From Nitrospirales bacterium (GTDB taxonomy: Bacteria; Nitrospirota; Nitrospiria; Nitrospirales; UBA8639): DNA of 64,000 nucleotides. Every line of letters starts with the position of its first letter. The first letter of the stretch is position 1. Where the stretch lies: positions 39,605 through 103,604 of the forward strand of contig JAJEJG010000004.1 in the NCBI GenBank assembly GCA_022828225.1, in the 5' to 3' direction. Below the pieces are notes generated by a model that was given only the letters and a program-made list of their open reading frames with translations, had not been told where the DNA came from and did not search any database. The position numbers and the translations under genes are program-made. Below, piece by piece: positions 8,393 through 18,032 of the stretch.

Positions 8393-9946
8393 ATGCCGAC
8401 CGACGATCATCGAAATGAATCCGTGACCATGGCGCCGATGGACGAGTTCAATCAGCAACTCATTCACAACGTCCATCCGCCAACCTGGACCAACCCCACC
8501 CCCAGCGGTCGATACAACGTCGTCGTCATCGGGGCCGGGACCGCCGGGCTGGTCACCGCGGTGGTGGCTGCCGGGCTTGGCGCCAAAGCAGCCCTGATCG
8601 AACGACATTTGATGGGCGGGGATTGTCTGAACGTAGGATGCGTGCCGTCAAAAGGCGTCATTCGCGCGTCCCGTGCGTGGACCGCGGTAAAACGGGGCAG
8701 AGAATTCGGCGTCATCGTTCCGGACGGAATCAAGACCGATTTCGGAGTCGCCATGGAGAGAATGCGAAAACTGCGAGCACGCATCAGCCGGGTGGATTCG
8801 GCGCATCGCTTTGCCGGTCTGGGCGTTGACGTGTTCCTGGGCGCGGGCCGGTTCACCGGAACGCATACGATCGACGTGGACGGCGCCACGCTAGAATTTG
8901 CAAAGGCCGCGATCTGTACCGGCGCACGCGCGGCAGCCCCGCCCATTCACGGTCTGGAAGCGGCAGGCTACCTGACAAACGAAACCGTCTTCTCCTTGAC
9001 CCGCCTTCCCCCGCGCTTGGCCGTCATCGGCGCCGGCCCGATCGGCTGTGAGATGGCCCAGACCTTTGCTCGATTCGGCAGCCGTGTATCCCTTTTCGAG
9101 CAAACCGGGCACATTCTTCCCCGCGAGGATGCGGATGCCGCGGAAATCGTCCAAACGCAAATGACTGAAGACGGCGTCGTGTTTCTCTTTGATTCGCAGA
9201 TCACGTCAGTCGAATTGCGCGGACAGGAGAAAGTCCTGCATTACGACAGCCATGGCGAGTCACATGAACTCGCGGTCGACGAAATACTCGTCGGCGTGGG
9301 ACGCGCCCCCAACGTGGAGGGGCTCGGGCTCGAAACGGCCGGAGTGGAGTATGATACCCGGACCGGCGTGAAGGTGAACAGCCGGTTACAAACGACCAAT
9401 CCCAACGTCTATGCGGCCGGGGACGTCTGCTTTCCGTTTAAATTCACGCACGCTGCGGACGCCATGGCCCAAATCGTCATTCAAAACGCTTTGTTCCCTC
9501 ATCCCCTTGGATTGGGGTACGCCAACACGGATTCACTCATTATTCCCTGGGCGACCTATACGGACCCGGAAATCGCGCACGTCGGGCTGTATGAAGCCGA
9601 GGCGAAGAACAAGGGAATCGAGGTGGATACGTTTACGTTTAGACTCGACGAAGTCGACCGGGCTGTTCTGGATGGAGAGGAGCACGGCTTTGCCCGCGTG
9701 CACGTGAAGAAAGGCACCGACGTCATCGTGGGCGCGACAATCGTCGCGGCGCATGCCGGCGATATGATCAGCGAATTCACATTGGCCATGAAAGGGGGGC
9801 TCGGTTTGGGCACGATCACGGGCACGATCCACCCCTACCCCACGCAGGCCGAAGTCGTCAAAAAAGTGGCCAATGCCTGGAGAAAAACCACCCTCACCGA
9901 GAGCAAGAAACGATTCCTCGAGAAATTGTTTGCCTGGAGGCGGTAA
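8393..9946 (+). CDS. Mercuric reductase-like FAD disulfide oxidoreductase (non-Hg)
   Basis: The ATG at 8393 has AGGAAGGA seven bases upstream, giving 517 residues. A 45-residue lead-in (NVHPPTWTNPTPSGRYN) precedes VVVIGAGTAGLVTA, then the redox centre GGDCLNVGCVPSK. The NAD(P) motif is LAVIGAGPIGCEMAQTF, the second FAD motif NVYAAGDVCFP, and the C-terminal domain carries the HPYPTQAE His. It lacks the N-terminal heavy-metal domain and the C-terminal Cys-Cys pair needed for mercury, so I do not call it MerA. It is downstream of the TVP38 gene. The longer GTG start (8366) would add repeat-derived sequence. Confidence 0.85.
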   Translation: MPTDDHRNESVTMAPMDEFNQQLIHNVHPPTWTNPTPSGRYNVVVIGAGTAGLVTAVVAAGLGAKAALIERHLMGGDCLNVGCVPSKGVIRASRAWTAVKRGREFGVIVPDGIKTDFGVAMERMRKLRARISRVDSAHRFAGLGVDVFLGAGRFTGTHTIDVDGATLEFAKAAICTGARAAAPPIHGLEAAGYLTNETVFSLTRLPPRLAVIGAGPIGCEMAQTFARFGSRVSLFEQTGHILPREDADAAEIVQTQMTEDGVVFLFDSQITSVELRGQEKVLHYDSHGESHELAVDEILVGVGRAPNVEGLGLETAGVEYDTRTGVKVNSRLQTTNPNVYAAGDVCFPFKFTHAADAMAQIVIQNALFPHPLGLGYANTDSLIIPWATYTDPEIAHVGLYEAEAKNKGIEVDTFTFRLDEVDRAVLDGEEHGFARVHVKKGTDVIVGATIVAAHAGDMISEFTLAMKGGLGLGTITGTIHPYPTQAEVVKKVANAWRKTTLTESKKRFLEKLFAWRR

Positions 9947-9965
9947 GAAGCGATCAGGCAAGCGC

Positions 9966-9991
9966 ATGAGGACAACCACGGAGGGTTGTCC
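9966..9991. repeat. R3-like hairpin
   Basis: AGGACAACC-ACGGA-GGGTTGTCCCT is a short inverted repeat of the R3 type, placed between the convergent reductase and thioredoxin-like genes. It may also serve as a terminator stem, but has no T-run. Confidence 0.5.
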
Positions 9992-10546
9992 CTACTTCCA
10001 TTTGATGTTGCACCCGGCGCTGGGGCGTTGAGCCTCGCTCACGGGTTGATCCGCCAGGACGGCGTCGATCGCCGCTCGTAAATCCTTCCCCGTCACCGGC
10101 TTGCCGTTCCCCGGACGGCTGTCATCCAACTGCCCCCGGTAGGCCAGCTTCCGCGCCTTGTCGAATAAAAAGAAATCCGGGGTGCAGGCTGCCGTGAAGA
10201 CTTTGGCCACGGCCTGGGTTTCATCGTAACAGTACGGAAACGTGAATTCGAGTTCCCGGGCCATGGCGCGCAAACGATCCGGATGGTCATCCGGATAGTT
10301 GTCCACGTCGTTACTGCTGATCGCAATCACGCCAAGCGATTGGCCGGCATAATCCCGTCCCAGCCGGCCCAATTCCTGCTGTACGTGAACCACGTAAGGG
10401 CAATGCCGGCAAATGAACATCACCAGCAAACCGTGTTGTCCGGCAAATTGGTCGGGACGGATCATCTCGCCCGACACGACGTCCGGCAATTCAAAATCGG
10501 GAATGGTCGTTCCCAAGGCCAACATACTTGAATGGGTCAATGCCAT
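9992..10546 (-). CDS. Thioredoxin-fold (redoxin/AhpC-TSA type) protein
   Basis: The 184-residue cytosolic protein has the peroxiredoxin/redoxin start DFELPDVVSGEMIRPDQFAGQHGLLVMF and an active site FICRHCPYVVHVQ with a C-x2-C pair. Then come SSNDVDNYPDDHPDRL and TPDFFLFDKARKLAYRGQLDD. It matches the thioredoxin family subgroup commonly annotated as redoxin-domain or thiol peroxidase-like. The CRHCPYV form is characteristic of this subgroup. It is convergent with the flavoprotein reductase, which could be its reductase, although no sequence feature proves that. Confidence 0.85.
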   Translation of the reverse strand: MALTHSSMLALGTTIPDFELPDVVSGEMIRPDQFAGQHGLLVMFICRHCPYVVHVQQELGRLGRDYAGQSLGVIAISSNDVDNYPDDHPDRLRAMARELEFTFPYCYDETQAVAKVFTAACTPDFFLFDKARKLAYRGQLDDSRPGNGKPVTGKDLRAAIDAVLADQPVSEAQRPSAGCNIKWK

Positions 10547-10566
10547 ATACCTGCTCCGTTACAGTA

Positions 10567-10588
10567 GGCAACAACGATCGTTGTTGCC
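10567..10588. repeat. 22-bp perfect palindrome
   Basis: GGCAACAACGA/TCGTTGTTGCC is a perfect palindrome about 20 bp upstream of the redoxin ATG. The outward TAG/CCTA match the R3 hairpin style, so it is probably another R3-type copy, though an operator is possible. Confidence 0.5.
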
Positions 10589-10600
10589 CTATTACATAAC

Positions 10601-10652
10601 AAAAAGCCTTGAAAAGGAAAAGCCCCAATCCGGCTTTTCCCCTTCAAGGCTT
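10601..10652 (-). terminator. Rho-independent terminator of bacterioferritin gene
   Basis: A long stem (AAGCCTTGAAGG..GGAAAAGCC / GGCTTTTCC..TTCAAGGCTT) is followed on the minus strand by TTTTTG. It lies 20 bp beyond the bacterioferritin stop. Confidence 0.85.
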
Positions 10653-10671
10653 GGACGAAGCGAGTGGTCGC

Positions 10672-11151
10672 TTAACTGCCTTCTTCGTGTAGCTGTTCGC
10701 TCAGGTAATTTTGCAGCCCGACCTGCTTGATGCTTTCCAACTGCGTTTCGATCCAGTCGATGTGTTCTTCTTCCTCTTTCGCCATGTCTTCCAGCATGTG
10801 ACGCGTCGTAAAATCGCCAACCTTCGTACAATGCTGGATACCTTCGGTCATCATCTTGACCATGGCCTTTTCCTTGTCCAGGTCGGCTTTCAACTGTTCC
10901 GGAACGGTCTCCCCGATCTTGACCGTTCCCAGCCGCTGCATGTTGGGAAGGCCTTCCAGAAACAGAATGCGATCGATGACCTCTTTCGCGTCTTTCATTT
11001 CTCCGTAGCTACGATCCAGGACGTGATGGTGCAAATTCTCATATCCCCAGTTCTTGCACATCTTGGCGTGCAAAAAATATTGATTGATGACCGTCAATTC
11101 TTCGGTCAACAGCTTGTTGAGAAGATCGACAACTCCTTGTTTGGCTTTCAT
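10672..11151 (-). CDS. bfr: Bacterioferritin
   Basis: The 159-residue four-helix ferritin stores iron and forms a 24-mer with haem at dimer interfaces. Against the E. coli Bfr numbering, the haem ligand Met52 (GEMKDAK) is present, as are ferroxidase ligands Glu18, Glu51, Glu94, Glu127 and His130. The His54 ligand is replaced by Asp. Start: ATG with AAAGGAG upstream. It is monocistronic, with a strong terminator downstream and a palindrome-bearing promoter region upstream, which fits iron- or stress-dependent control. The D54 change may alter ferroxidase chemistry. Confidence 0.92.
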   Translation of the reverse strand: MKAKQGVVDLLNKLLTEELTVINQYFLHAKMCKNWGYENLHHHVLDRSYGEMKDAKEVIDRILFLEGLPNMQRLGTVKIGETVPEQLKADLDKEKAMVKMMTEGIQHCTKVGDFTTRHMLEDMAKEEEEHIDWIETQLESIKQVGLQNYLSEQLHEEGS

Positions 11152-11239
11152 GGCAGTCTCCTTTTAGGTGCCGGTTATGTGTTTTACCGTGCTTTCCGAA
11201 CTATGAGTACTTCCGAATTTCGATTATCATCATGATCTC

Positions 11240-11268
11240 AAGGTACCCCTTCTCTTGCTTGATGTCAA
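11240..11268 (-). promoter_or_regulatory. Candidate bfr promoter
   Basis: On the minus strand a perfect TTGACA (11263..11268) is followed after 17 bp by a weak -10, TACCTT (11240..11245). It lies about 90 bp upstream of the bacterioferritin ATG. Confidence 0.45.
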
Positions 11269-11273
11269 TATAA

Positions 11274-11289
11274 AATACTAGGTAGTATT
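11274..11289. promoter_or_regulatory. Candidate operator: AATACTA-GG-TAGTATT
   Basis: A perfect 7-bp inverted repeat with a 2-bp centre lies six bases upstream of the predicted bfr -35. Its position suits an activator or a repressor that also reads the -35 edge. The shape recalls Rrf2/IscR-type sites, but I cannot assign the regulator. Confidence 0.45.
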
Positions 11290-11427
11290 ACATATAATTG
11301 ATTCTCTTTCTCAAATTCGCCGATTCGGATTCTCAACGTCCGGCCGCGTCGGAGAAAGGGGTTTTAAGAACAAGAATCAAGATACTCGAGTTGACCCGTT
11401 TTTTCGCTCGATGCTACTGTCGATTTG

Positions 11428-14400
11428 ATGCCTGACTCACACCCGACCCGACCTCCGAACCGCCTCATTCACGAAACCAGCCCTTATCTCCTGCAACACG
11501 CCCACAACCCGGTGGATTGGTATCCCTGGGGCCCGGAAGCGCTCCACCTTGCCAAGGAACAGGATAAGCCTCTTCTCCTGTCGATCGGGTATTCCGCGTG
11601 TCATTGGTGCCACGTCATGGAGCGGGAATCGTTCGAAAACGACGAGATCGCCGCACTCATGAATCGCTATTACGTCTGCGTCAAGGTTGACCGTGAAGAA
11701 CGCCCGGATCTAGACGAGATCTACATGCAGGCCACCATCGCCATGAACCAGGGAAACGGCGGTTGGCCCATGACGGTGTTCCTGACGCCGGATCAACAAC
11801 CGATCTTCGCCGGCACGTACTTTCCGCCGACCGACAAATGGGGCAGACCCGGCTTCGGCACGGTCCTCAAAAAAATTGCCGAAGGCTGGGAACGCGACCG
11901 CCCCGCCATTGCCGACAGCGCCACGCGTTTCACCGACCGGTTGCAAACGGCCATGCGCGTCCCCGCGCCCACGACGGTCGGGCAACAGGAGTTGGACTCC
12001 GCGGTCGAGCAATTCTCAGCGGACTTTGACCCGATCTATGGCGGGTTCGGCCAGGCCCCCAAATTTCCACCGGCCACCGGCCTGGCGTTTCTCCTCCGGC
12101 AATACCGCCGAACCGGAACGGAACACGTCCTTCACATGGTTTGTAAAACCCTGGATGCCATGGCCGGCGGCGGCATGTACGACCATATCGGTGGAGGGTT
12201 CGCCCGGTATTCGACGGACGAACGCTGGCTGGTTCCCCACTTTGAAAAAATGCTCTACGACAACGCGCTGCTCGCGAAGACGTATCTCGAAGCGTTCCAG
12301 GTTACCGGCAACCTCGAATACAAGCGCGTCACCTGCGAAATTCTTGATTACATCCTTCGGGAAATGACCTCACCCGAAGGTGGCTTTTATTCCGCCACGG
12401 ACGCCGACTCGGAGGGCGTCGAAGGAAAATTCTTCGTGTGGGACCCCGAACAAATCCGGGCAGTCGTTCCATCGGAGCAGGATGCGGTCCGCTTCTGCGC
12501 GTATTACGACATTACCTCCGACGGCAATTGGGAACACCACAGTATTCCCAATACCCCCCACTCTCTCGAACAAGCGGCCGAGAAACTTTCCTGTTCCCCG
12601 GAGGAGCTTCGAGAAACAATCGACCGGGTCAAACCGCTCGTGTATCAGGCGCGCCTGAAACGCGTGCCCCCCGGGTTGGATGATAAAATCATCACGGCCT
12701 GGAACGGCATGATGATCAGCGCCATGGCCGAAGCGGCACGGGTCCTGAGGCATGCCCCCTATCTGGAAGCCGCACGTCGGGCCGCGGATTTTCTGCTCAA
12801 TACGCTCTCCCGTCCCGACAGAGGCCTGTATCGCACCTATCGGGCAGGCAAGGCCCATCTCGACGCGTACCTGGAGGATTACGCCTATCTCGCGGAAGCC
12901 CTCATCGACGTGTACGAAGCCGGGCGCGAGGAAGGATACCTCAGGGAGGCCGTCCGATTGGGCGAACGACTGTTGAGCGATTTTCTGGATAAGAAGCACG
13001 GTGGATTTTTTACCACGGCCAATGATCACGAAGTCCTCATCCTGCGAGGACGTGAAGGCCCGGACGGCGCCACGCCGAGCGGCAACGCCGTGGCGGCCAT
13101 GGCCTTGGCCCGCCTCTCGTTCCACGAGGATCGTGAAGATTTTCGGAACGCCGCCACGCAGGCTGTTCGAGCCTACGGCCAACAGATCAGTCGCATACCC
13201 AGGGGGTTCGCCAAGACGATCATGGCAGCGGAGTTCCTGCTGAACGGCCCGCTGGAATTGGCAATCCTCGGGTCGCCAAGCGACGAAGGGCACGACCGGT
13301 TGCTCGACGCCGTTGCGGGTCACTTCATTCCCCATCGCATCATCGCTCACGGCAACCCCGATGATCCCGAGTCCCGGCATCCACTTCTCAAAGGCAAGGG
13401 CCTCGTTGGGGGACAAGCGGCCTTATACGTGTGTCGAAACTATGCCTGTCAGGCTCCCATCACCAATCCCGATGACGTGGCGCAGGCCTTGACCGGTACA
13501 CCTGGCGAGGATTCGCGGTCACGCACGCTGGCGTCTCAAGGTCTACAGGGGACAGCCACCGTTCAGGGCACCGCCGCCTATGTGTCACGGATCCTGGCAC
13601 GTTCGTCAGGTCCCACGGCCCACGGCTTTACAACGCTGGGGACCACGGGTCTGACCAACTCCCGGATCGGGTTCGGCGGCTACAGAACCGGAATCGATCA
13701 CGAAGACCATCGGGCCGCACTGATGAAAGCCATTCGGGAAGGCTGCAACCTCATCGACACTTCCACCAACTATGCGGACGGAGACAGTGAACGTTTGGTG
13801 GGAAGCGTGCTTCAGGAGTTGTTTGGCCAAAATGAACTGACTCGCGACAACGTGATCGTGGTTTCAAAAGTCGGCTACGTTCAGGGGAAAAATCTGCAAC
13901 ACGCCAAATCCAGGGAGCAGGCCGGACGCGCCTATCCCGAGATGGTCAAATACGGGGAAGACATCTGGCATTGTCTCCACCCCGAGTTTATCGAGGATCA
14001 ACTCGCGGACTCACTCGACCGGCTCGGACTCGCCACGTTGGACATCTGCCTTTTACACAACCCGGAATATTTCCTCTCCGACGCGAAACAACGAAAGCTG
14101 ACCGTCGACGCGACTACCCTGGATGAACTGCGGACTGAATTCTACCGGCGCATCGAGCAGGCGTTTGTCTATTTCGAGCAACAGATCGACTCAGGCCGTA
14201 TCCAATACTACGGCGTCTCCTCCAACACGAGTACGGCCCAACCGGATAATCCGGAAGCGACCTCGCTGTCCCGCATGCTCGAAGCCGCCCAGCGGGCGGC
14301 TCAACGGGCCGGCAAGTCGCACCATGGTTTCCAAGTGCTGCAATTGCCCATGAACCTCTTCGAGTCGGGAGCCTTGCTCACACCCAACACCGGACAGGAA

Positions 14401-15096
14401 CACACCGTGCTGGAGTTTGCCCGGGAACGCCGCGTCGCCGTGTTGGTCAACAGGCCGCTCAATGCCATACCCGCCGACCGACGGGGAATGATACGACTGG
14501 CCGCTCCGCGGTATGAGCCGGTGGACACGTCCTTCGAGACGCAACACCGGACCGTCCTCGCGTTGGAAGACACGTTTCGGAAAGACTTTGCGCCCCTGAT
14601 CCCCTATTCGGGGAAAGGACTGGAACCCAAAGACTTCTTTTCCCTGGCGGATGAACTCGGTCGCCTCCGGTCCCAAATTCACAACCTCGAGCATTGGGAT
14701 CAGATCGAATCGCAGATGATTGCGCCACACGTCAATCAGGCCCTTCAGGTGACCACCAGGCACATGAACCAGGACAAAGCCACGGACTGGCAAAATTGGC
14801 AAACCCGGTACGTCGCCAAGCTGCTGCTCTTACTCAAAATCATGAGACAGGAAGCGGCCAAGAAGAGCGAGCAACACCTGCAATCCGTCACCGCGACGCT
14901 CGACCGATGCCTTCCGGAAGAAAAACGCGGAGAACCATTATCACGAAAGGCGCTGTGGTGTTTGACCAGCACCCCCGGCGTCACCTGCGTCCTGAACGGC
15001 ATCCGCACCACGGACTACGTCGAGGATTCTCTGACGATACTCCGATGGGAACCCTTGCAAAATCCCCGATCAATCTTCGAGAGCATGCAATCGTAA
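11428..15096 (+). CDS. DUF255 (YyaL-type) thioredoxin-glycosidase-like protein fused to aldo/keto reductase
   Basis: The protein is 1222 residues from the ATG at 11428 (the track uses the TTG before it). Residues 1-170 are the DUF255 thioredoxin-like domain ([26 protein letters not shown] at 58-62). Residues 180-700 are the (alpha/alpha)6-barrel part ([30 protein letters not shown]), ending with the usual [12 protein letters not shown]1331 proteins normally stop here, near 700. From about 735 an aldo/keto reductase domain follows ([47 protein letters not shown]), with Asp, Tyr, Lys and His of the tetrad visible. The frame is open throughout the junction. Function of either half here is unknown; no Shine-Dalgarno is obvious. 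Confidence 0.85.
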   Translation: MPDSHPTRPPNRLIHETSPYLLQHAHNPVDWYPWGPEALHLAKEQDKPLLLSIGYSACHWCHVMERESFENDEIAALMNRYYVCVKVDREERPDLDEIYMQATIAMNQGNGGWPMTVFLTPDQQPIFAGTYFPPTDKWGRPGFGTVLKKIAEGWERDRPAIADSATRFTDRLQTAMRVPAPTTVGQQELDSAVEQFSADFDPIYGGFGQAPKFPPATGLAFLLRQYRRTGTEHVLHMVCKTLDAMAGGGMYDHIGGGFARYSTDERWLVPHFEKMLYDNALLAKTYLEAFQVTGNLEYKRVTCEILDYILREMTSPEGGFYSATDADSEGVEGKFFVWDPEQIRAVVPSEQDAVRFCAYYDITSDGNWEHHSIPNTPHSLEQAAEKLSCSPEELRETIDRVKPLVYQARLKRVPPGLDDKIITAWNGMMISAMAEAARVLRHAPYLEAARRAADFLLNTLSRPDRGLYRTYRAGKAHLDAYLEDYAYLAEALIDVYEAGREEGYLREAVRLGERLLSDFLDKKHGGFFTTANDHEVLILRGREGPDGATPSGNAVAAMALARLSFHEDREDFRNAATQAVRAYGQQISRIPRGFAKTIMAAEFLLNGPLELAILGSPSDEGHDRLLDAVAGHFIPHRIIAHGNPDDPESRHPLLKGKGLVGGQAALYVCRNYACQAPITNPDDVAQALTGTPGEDSRSRTLASQGLQGTATVQGTAAYVSRILARSSGPTAHGFTTLGTTGLTNSRIGFGGYRTGIDHEDHRAALMKAIREGCNLIDTSTNYADGDSERLVGSVLQELFGQNELTRDNVIVVSKVGYVQGKNLQHAKSREQAGRAYPEMVKYGEDIWHCLHPEFIEDQLADSLDRLGLATLDICLLHNPEYFLSDAKQRKLTVDATTLDELRTEFYRRIEQAFVYFEQQIDSGRIQYYGVSSNTSTAQPDNPEATSLSRMLEAAQRAAQRAGKSHHGFQVLQLPMNLFESGALLTPNTGQEHTVLEFARERRVAVLVNRPLNAIPADRRGMIRLAAPRYEPVDTSFETQHRTVLALEDTFRKDFAPLIPYSGKGLEPKDFFSLADELGRLRSQIHNLEHWDQIESQMIAPHVNQALQVTTRHMNQDKATDWQNWQTRYVAKLLLLLKIMRQEAAKKSEQHLQSVTATLDRCLPEEKRGEPLSRKALWCLTSTPGVTCVLNGIRTTDYVEDSLTILRWEPLQNPRSIFESMQS

Positions 15097-15114
15097 TGAC
15101 GGCATCGATACTCC

Positions 15115-15236
15115 CTCCCCTTTGTAAGGGGAGGTCAGGTGGGGTAGAGCCAATCGTCCGTACGTCCTGACCGCAGACTCTACCTCCCCTTGCCCCTCCC
15201 CTTCGACAGGCTCAGGACAGGCTTACAAAGGAGGGG
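15115..15236. repeat. R1 element with R2 nested in its right arm (second case)
   Basis: Facing arms TCCCCTTTGTAAGGGGAGG and CTCTACCTCCCCTTGCCCC flank a 28-bp spacer. The right arm is split after CCCCTCC by 23 bp of R2 (15200..15222, CCTTCGACAGGCTCAGGAC..). The insertion point differs from that at 8275. Confidence 0.85.
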
Positions 15237-15297
15237 AAAACAGAAAAGTTCCACGAATGAACAACATATCTCCGTCGTCAATATTTGCAGCCATCCA

Positions 15298-17796
15298 TTA
15301 CTCATTTCGTACCCAGATCTCCCAAAAACGGGACATATTTTCCCATTCACGACCCGGTGAATAGTCGCTCAAATCCAGAGGAACGGGTTGGCGATCCGCG
15401 GTGCGCCGGACACGGATTTCCTTAGAATCCGTCTTTGCGGAAAGCAGGATCGCGCCATGGGAATCCGTTCGATAAATGGTCATGGGCTCGTACGCCTGCA
15501 ACACGTCCTTGGCGGGATGCCCGTAACGATTCCCCTGACCCGCGGACACGACCGCAGTTTTCGCGTTGAGTTGCTGAATCCAGTGTCGATTCAGGGAACT
15601 CTTCGCTCCATGGTGCGGAATTTTGACCACGGTCGCCGACCTCACCAAAGGATGGTCGGTCAATCTAGCCAACGCTTCGACTTCCGCATCGGCCGTCAGC
15701 AGAATGGAGTGCTTCCCGCACGTCAGATTCAGGACCACGGAGAGATTGTTCAATTCCGATCCTTGAAAATCGTGCAACGTGGCGTCGTTTTCCACCAACG
15801 GTGGGTTCAGCGATATGAGTCGGCAAAGCCCTTCCCGCACCAATGATTTTCCTTCCATGGCAATACGTTCGACGAGTCCCCGTTTGGCGACCGCATCACG
15901 CAATCGTTGGTAAAAGTGGTTCGTCCGTTGAATCCCGTTACTCCAATAATGATCGACCTCGAAGTTGTCGACGATCCAGGCAAGCCCGCCCACGTGATCC
16001 AATTGCGGATGCGTGGCAATCACGTGAGTCAGCCGCCTGATACCTCGATCCCACAAATACGGTCCCACGACCATTCGGCCGATATCCCAACGTTCATAAG
16101 CGACCCCGCCGTCAACCAGAATCGTGTCGCCCCCGGGAAGTTCGATCACCGTGGCGTCGCCTTGACCTACGTCCAGGAACGTGACGCGTAACGTCTCATC
16201 CTCGAACACGTATCGCGGCGACCACGTCCACCACAACGGACAGACGACCAGCACACTCACGCTCACGATCCGCAACGTCCTTTTCCGGCTGAGCAACGCC
16301 ATCAAGAGACACAGATAGAAGCCTGCCATGGACAGGATCGACGGCGACGCCACGTGCCATTCGGCGCCGGGTATCCCGGCCAACATGCCGACAACGGACG
16401 TCAGGACGTCCATGATTGCCTGATGAACCCAGCCGAAAGGCAAATGTCCCAGCCCGCCGAGCAAGACGATCAGGGACGCGCCGAGTCCCAACGGCACGAC
16501 CAGCATGCCGACGAAAGGCACGACAACCGCATTGGCAAAGAGCCCCAACCAGGCCACTTGATTGAAATAGTACGCCACGAGCGGAACGGTCCCCACGGTG
16601 GCGGCAAGGGTCATCAACGCGTACTGTTTTCCCCAATGCTTCACCTTGTCCGTGAAGGCCTGCGGGATCTCGTCTTCCTCGACGTCGTTCGTACTCCATC
16701 GAAATACCAAGGCAATAGCGAGGACGGATATGTACGAGAGTTGAAAAGACAGAGCGTACAACGCCCCGGGATCTGCCAGCGTCGTACCCAGGGCGGCGAT
16801 ACCCAATGCAATGAGAATCTGTCGCTCATAACCGATCCACACTGCGTAGAGATACAACAGGATCATCAGCAACGATCGAACGGTCGCGACGTGGGCGCCG
16901 GACAACAGCGTATAAAACAGGACCATGGGGACGGTGACCAGCACGGCCAGTTGCCTGGGAGTCAGGATGCACGAAAGTCTTTCCAGCCACCGGGACGGCA
17001 TGCGGCGAGTGAACCCCCTCACGCCCAGGAACGAGACAAAGGCCAGTAATCCCAAATGCGAACCGGATATGGAAATGATATGGACCGTCCCCGTCGTCAT
17101 AAAGTCGTCACGCACGTCCGGGGGAATATCGTTCTGCTCTCCCACGATCATACCCAGGAACAAACCGCGGGCCGGTTGTCGGAGCGTTGAAACGGCAACT
17201 TGGCGCACCCGATTCCTCCCACGATCAATCCACGACCACAGCCATTCACTCAAGTCGGAGACGCCGGGACGTTGAACCTGTATTCGCCCAAGTCCTCTGA
17301 CGGTCGCAACCGCGTGGATGCCGCGATCCCTGAGGTAGGCGCCGTAGTCAAACCCGCCGGGATTCCGGGTGCCGAAAGGCGGGCGAATGCGAGCACGGAC
17401 CGTGATCCTGTCTCCGCGAAATATGTCCGTCTCCGGTTCACACTCGTTACCCGATTGACACGGACGCCAAGTCAAGCGCAGATTTCCACGGGCAGCACGG
17501 CTCGCGGTGCCCCGGTGGACGGAATCCACGGCCACGATCATCGTCATTCGGCCCGGACCATGCTCGACCGGCGCGGTCACGACACCGGAAAGCGTCAACT
17601 CTTGCCGACCGGTCTGAAGCGGCAGATCAACACCTTGATCGGTTCTCGCGTCCAGCAACCAATATGCGACGCCCAACAGGACACAGGCATACAGGATGAG
17701 GCCCTGTTTCCCGGAGAAAACGCTCTTCTTCTCACACCGGGACAACGATCCGGCGACGAAGACCAGCAGCACAATGATAGTGAGCGGAAGATACAA
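15298..17796 (-). CDS. comEC: ComEC/Rec2-type DNA internalisation channel
   Basis: This 832-residue polytopic membrane protein carries single-stranded DNA across the inner membrane in transformation. Order: N-terminal DUF4131-like/OB region (RGDRITVRARIRPPFGTRNPGGFDYGAYLRDRGI), competence core (MIVGEQNDIPPDVRDDFMTTGTVHIISISGSHLGLLA), and C-terminal metallo-beta-lactamase domain (DVGQGDATVIELPGGDTILVDGG; HPQLDHVGG). The track start is a TTG at 17796. The same frame stays open and hydrophobic about 30 codons upstream (LFLPGIIAFLTGLLLGSYF) without ATG, GTG or TTG, so the true start is unclear. No other competence genes are in the window. Confidence 0.88.
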   Translation of the reverse strand: MYLPLTIIVLLVFVAGSLSRCEKKSVFSGKQGLILYACVLLGVAYWLLDARTDQGVDLPLQTGRQELTLSGVVTAPVEHGPGRMTMIVAVDSVHRGTASRAARGNLRLTWRPCQSGNECEPETDIFRGDRITVRARIRPPFGTRNPGGFDYGAYLRDRGIHAVATVRGLGRIQVQRPGVSDLSEWLWSWIDRGRNRVRQVAVSTLRQPARGLFLGMIVGEQNDIPPDVRDDFMTTGTVHIISISGSHLGLLAFVSFLGVRGFTRRMPSRWLERLSCILTPRQLAVLVTVPMVLFYTLLSGAHVATVRSLLMILLYLYAVWIGYERQILIALGIAALGTTLADPGALYALSFQLSYISVLAIALVFRWSTNDVEEDEIPQAFTDKVKHWGKQYALMTLAATVGTVPLVAYYFNQVAWLGLFANAVVVPFVGMLVVPLGLGASLIVLLGGLGHLPFGWVHQAIMDVLTSVVGMLAGIPGAEWHVASPSILSMAGFYLCLLMALLSRKRTLRIVSVSVLVVCPLWWTWSPRYVFEDETLRVTFLDVGQGDATVIELPGGDTILVDGGVAYERWDIGRMVVGPYLWDRGIRRLTHVIATHPQLDHVGGLAWIVDNFEVDHYWSNGIQRTNHFYQRLRDAVAKRGLVERIAMEGKSLVREGLCRLISLNPPLVENDATLHDFQGSELNNLSVVLNLTCGKHSILLTADAEVEALARLTDHPLVRSATVVKIPHHGAKSSLNRHWIQQLNAKTAVVSAGQGNRYGHPAKDVLQAYEPMTIYRTDSHGAILLSAKTDSKEIRVRRTADRQPVPLDLSDYSPGREWENMSRFWEIWVRNE

Positions 17797-18032
17797 AAAA
17801 TAGGACCCAAGCAGGAGTCCCGTAAGGAAGGCAATAATGCCGGGTAGGAATAGTGAGGAGAATAATTGATTGTTGTTGGAAATTTTCGTTGAATTTATAG
17901 GACCATAGGAGAACGCCTTTCGTTTAATTACACGATTTACGACTTATCGGTCAATAAAAAATACCATACTCCCAACGCTCTCGTCGCGAGCAGGCCGATG
18001 GTGGAGATTTTCTATGACACGCTATCTACGAA

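Noticed and set aside
8393-9946. Mercuric reductase merA
   Set aside because: The N-terminal metal-binding domain and C-terminal Cys pair are absent, and there are no other mer genes.
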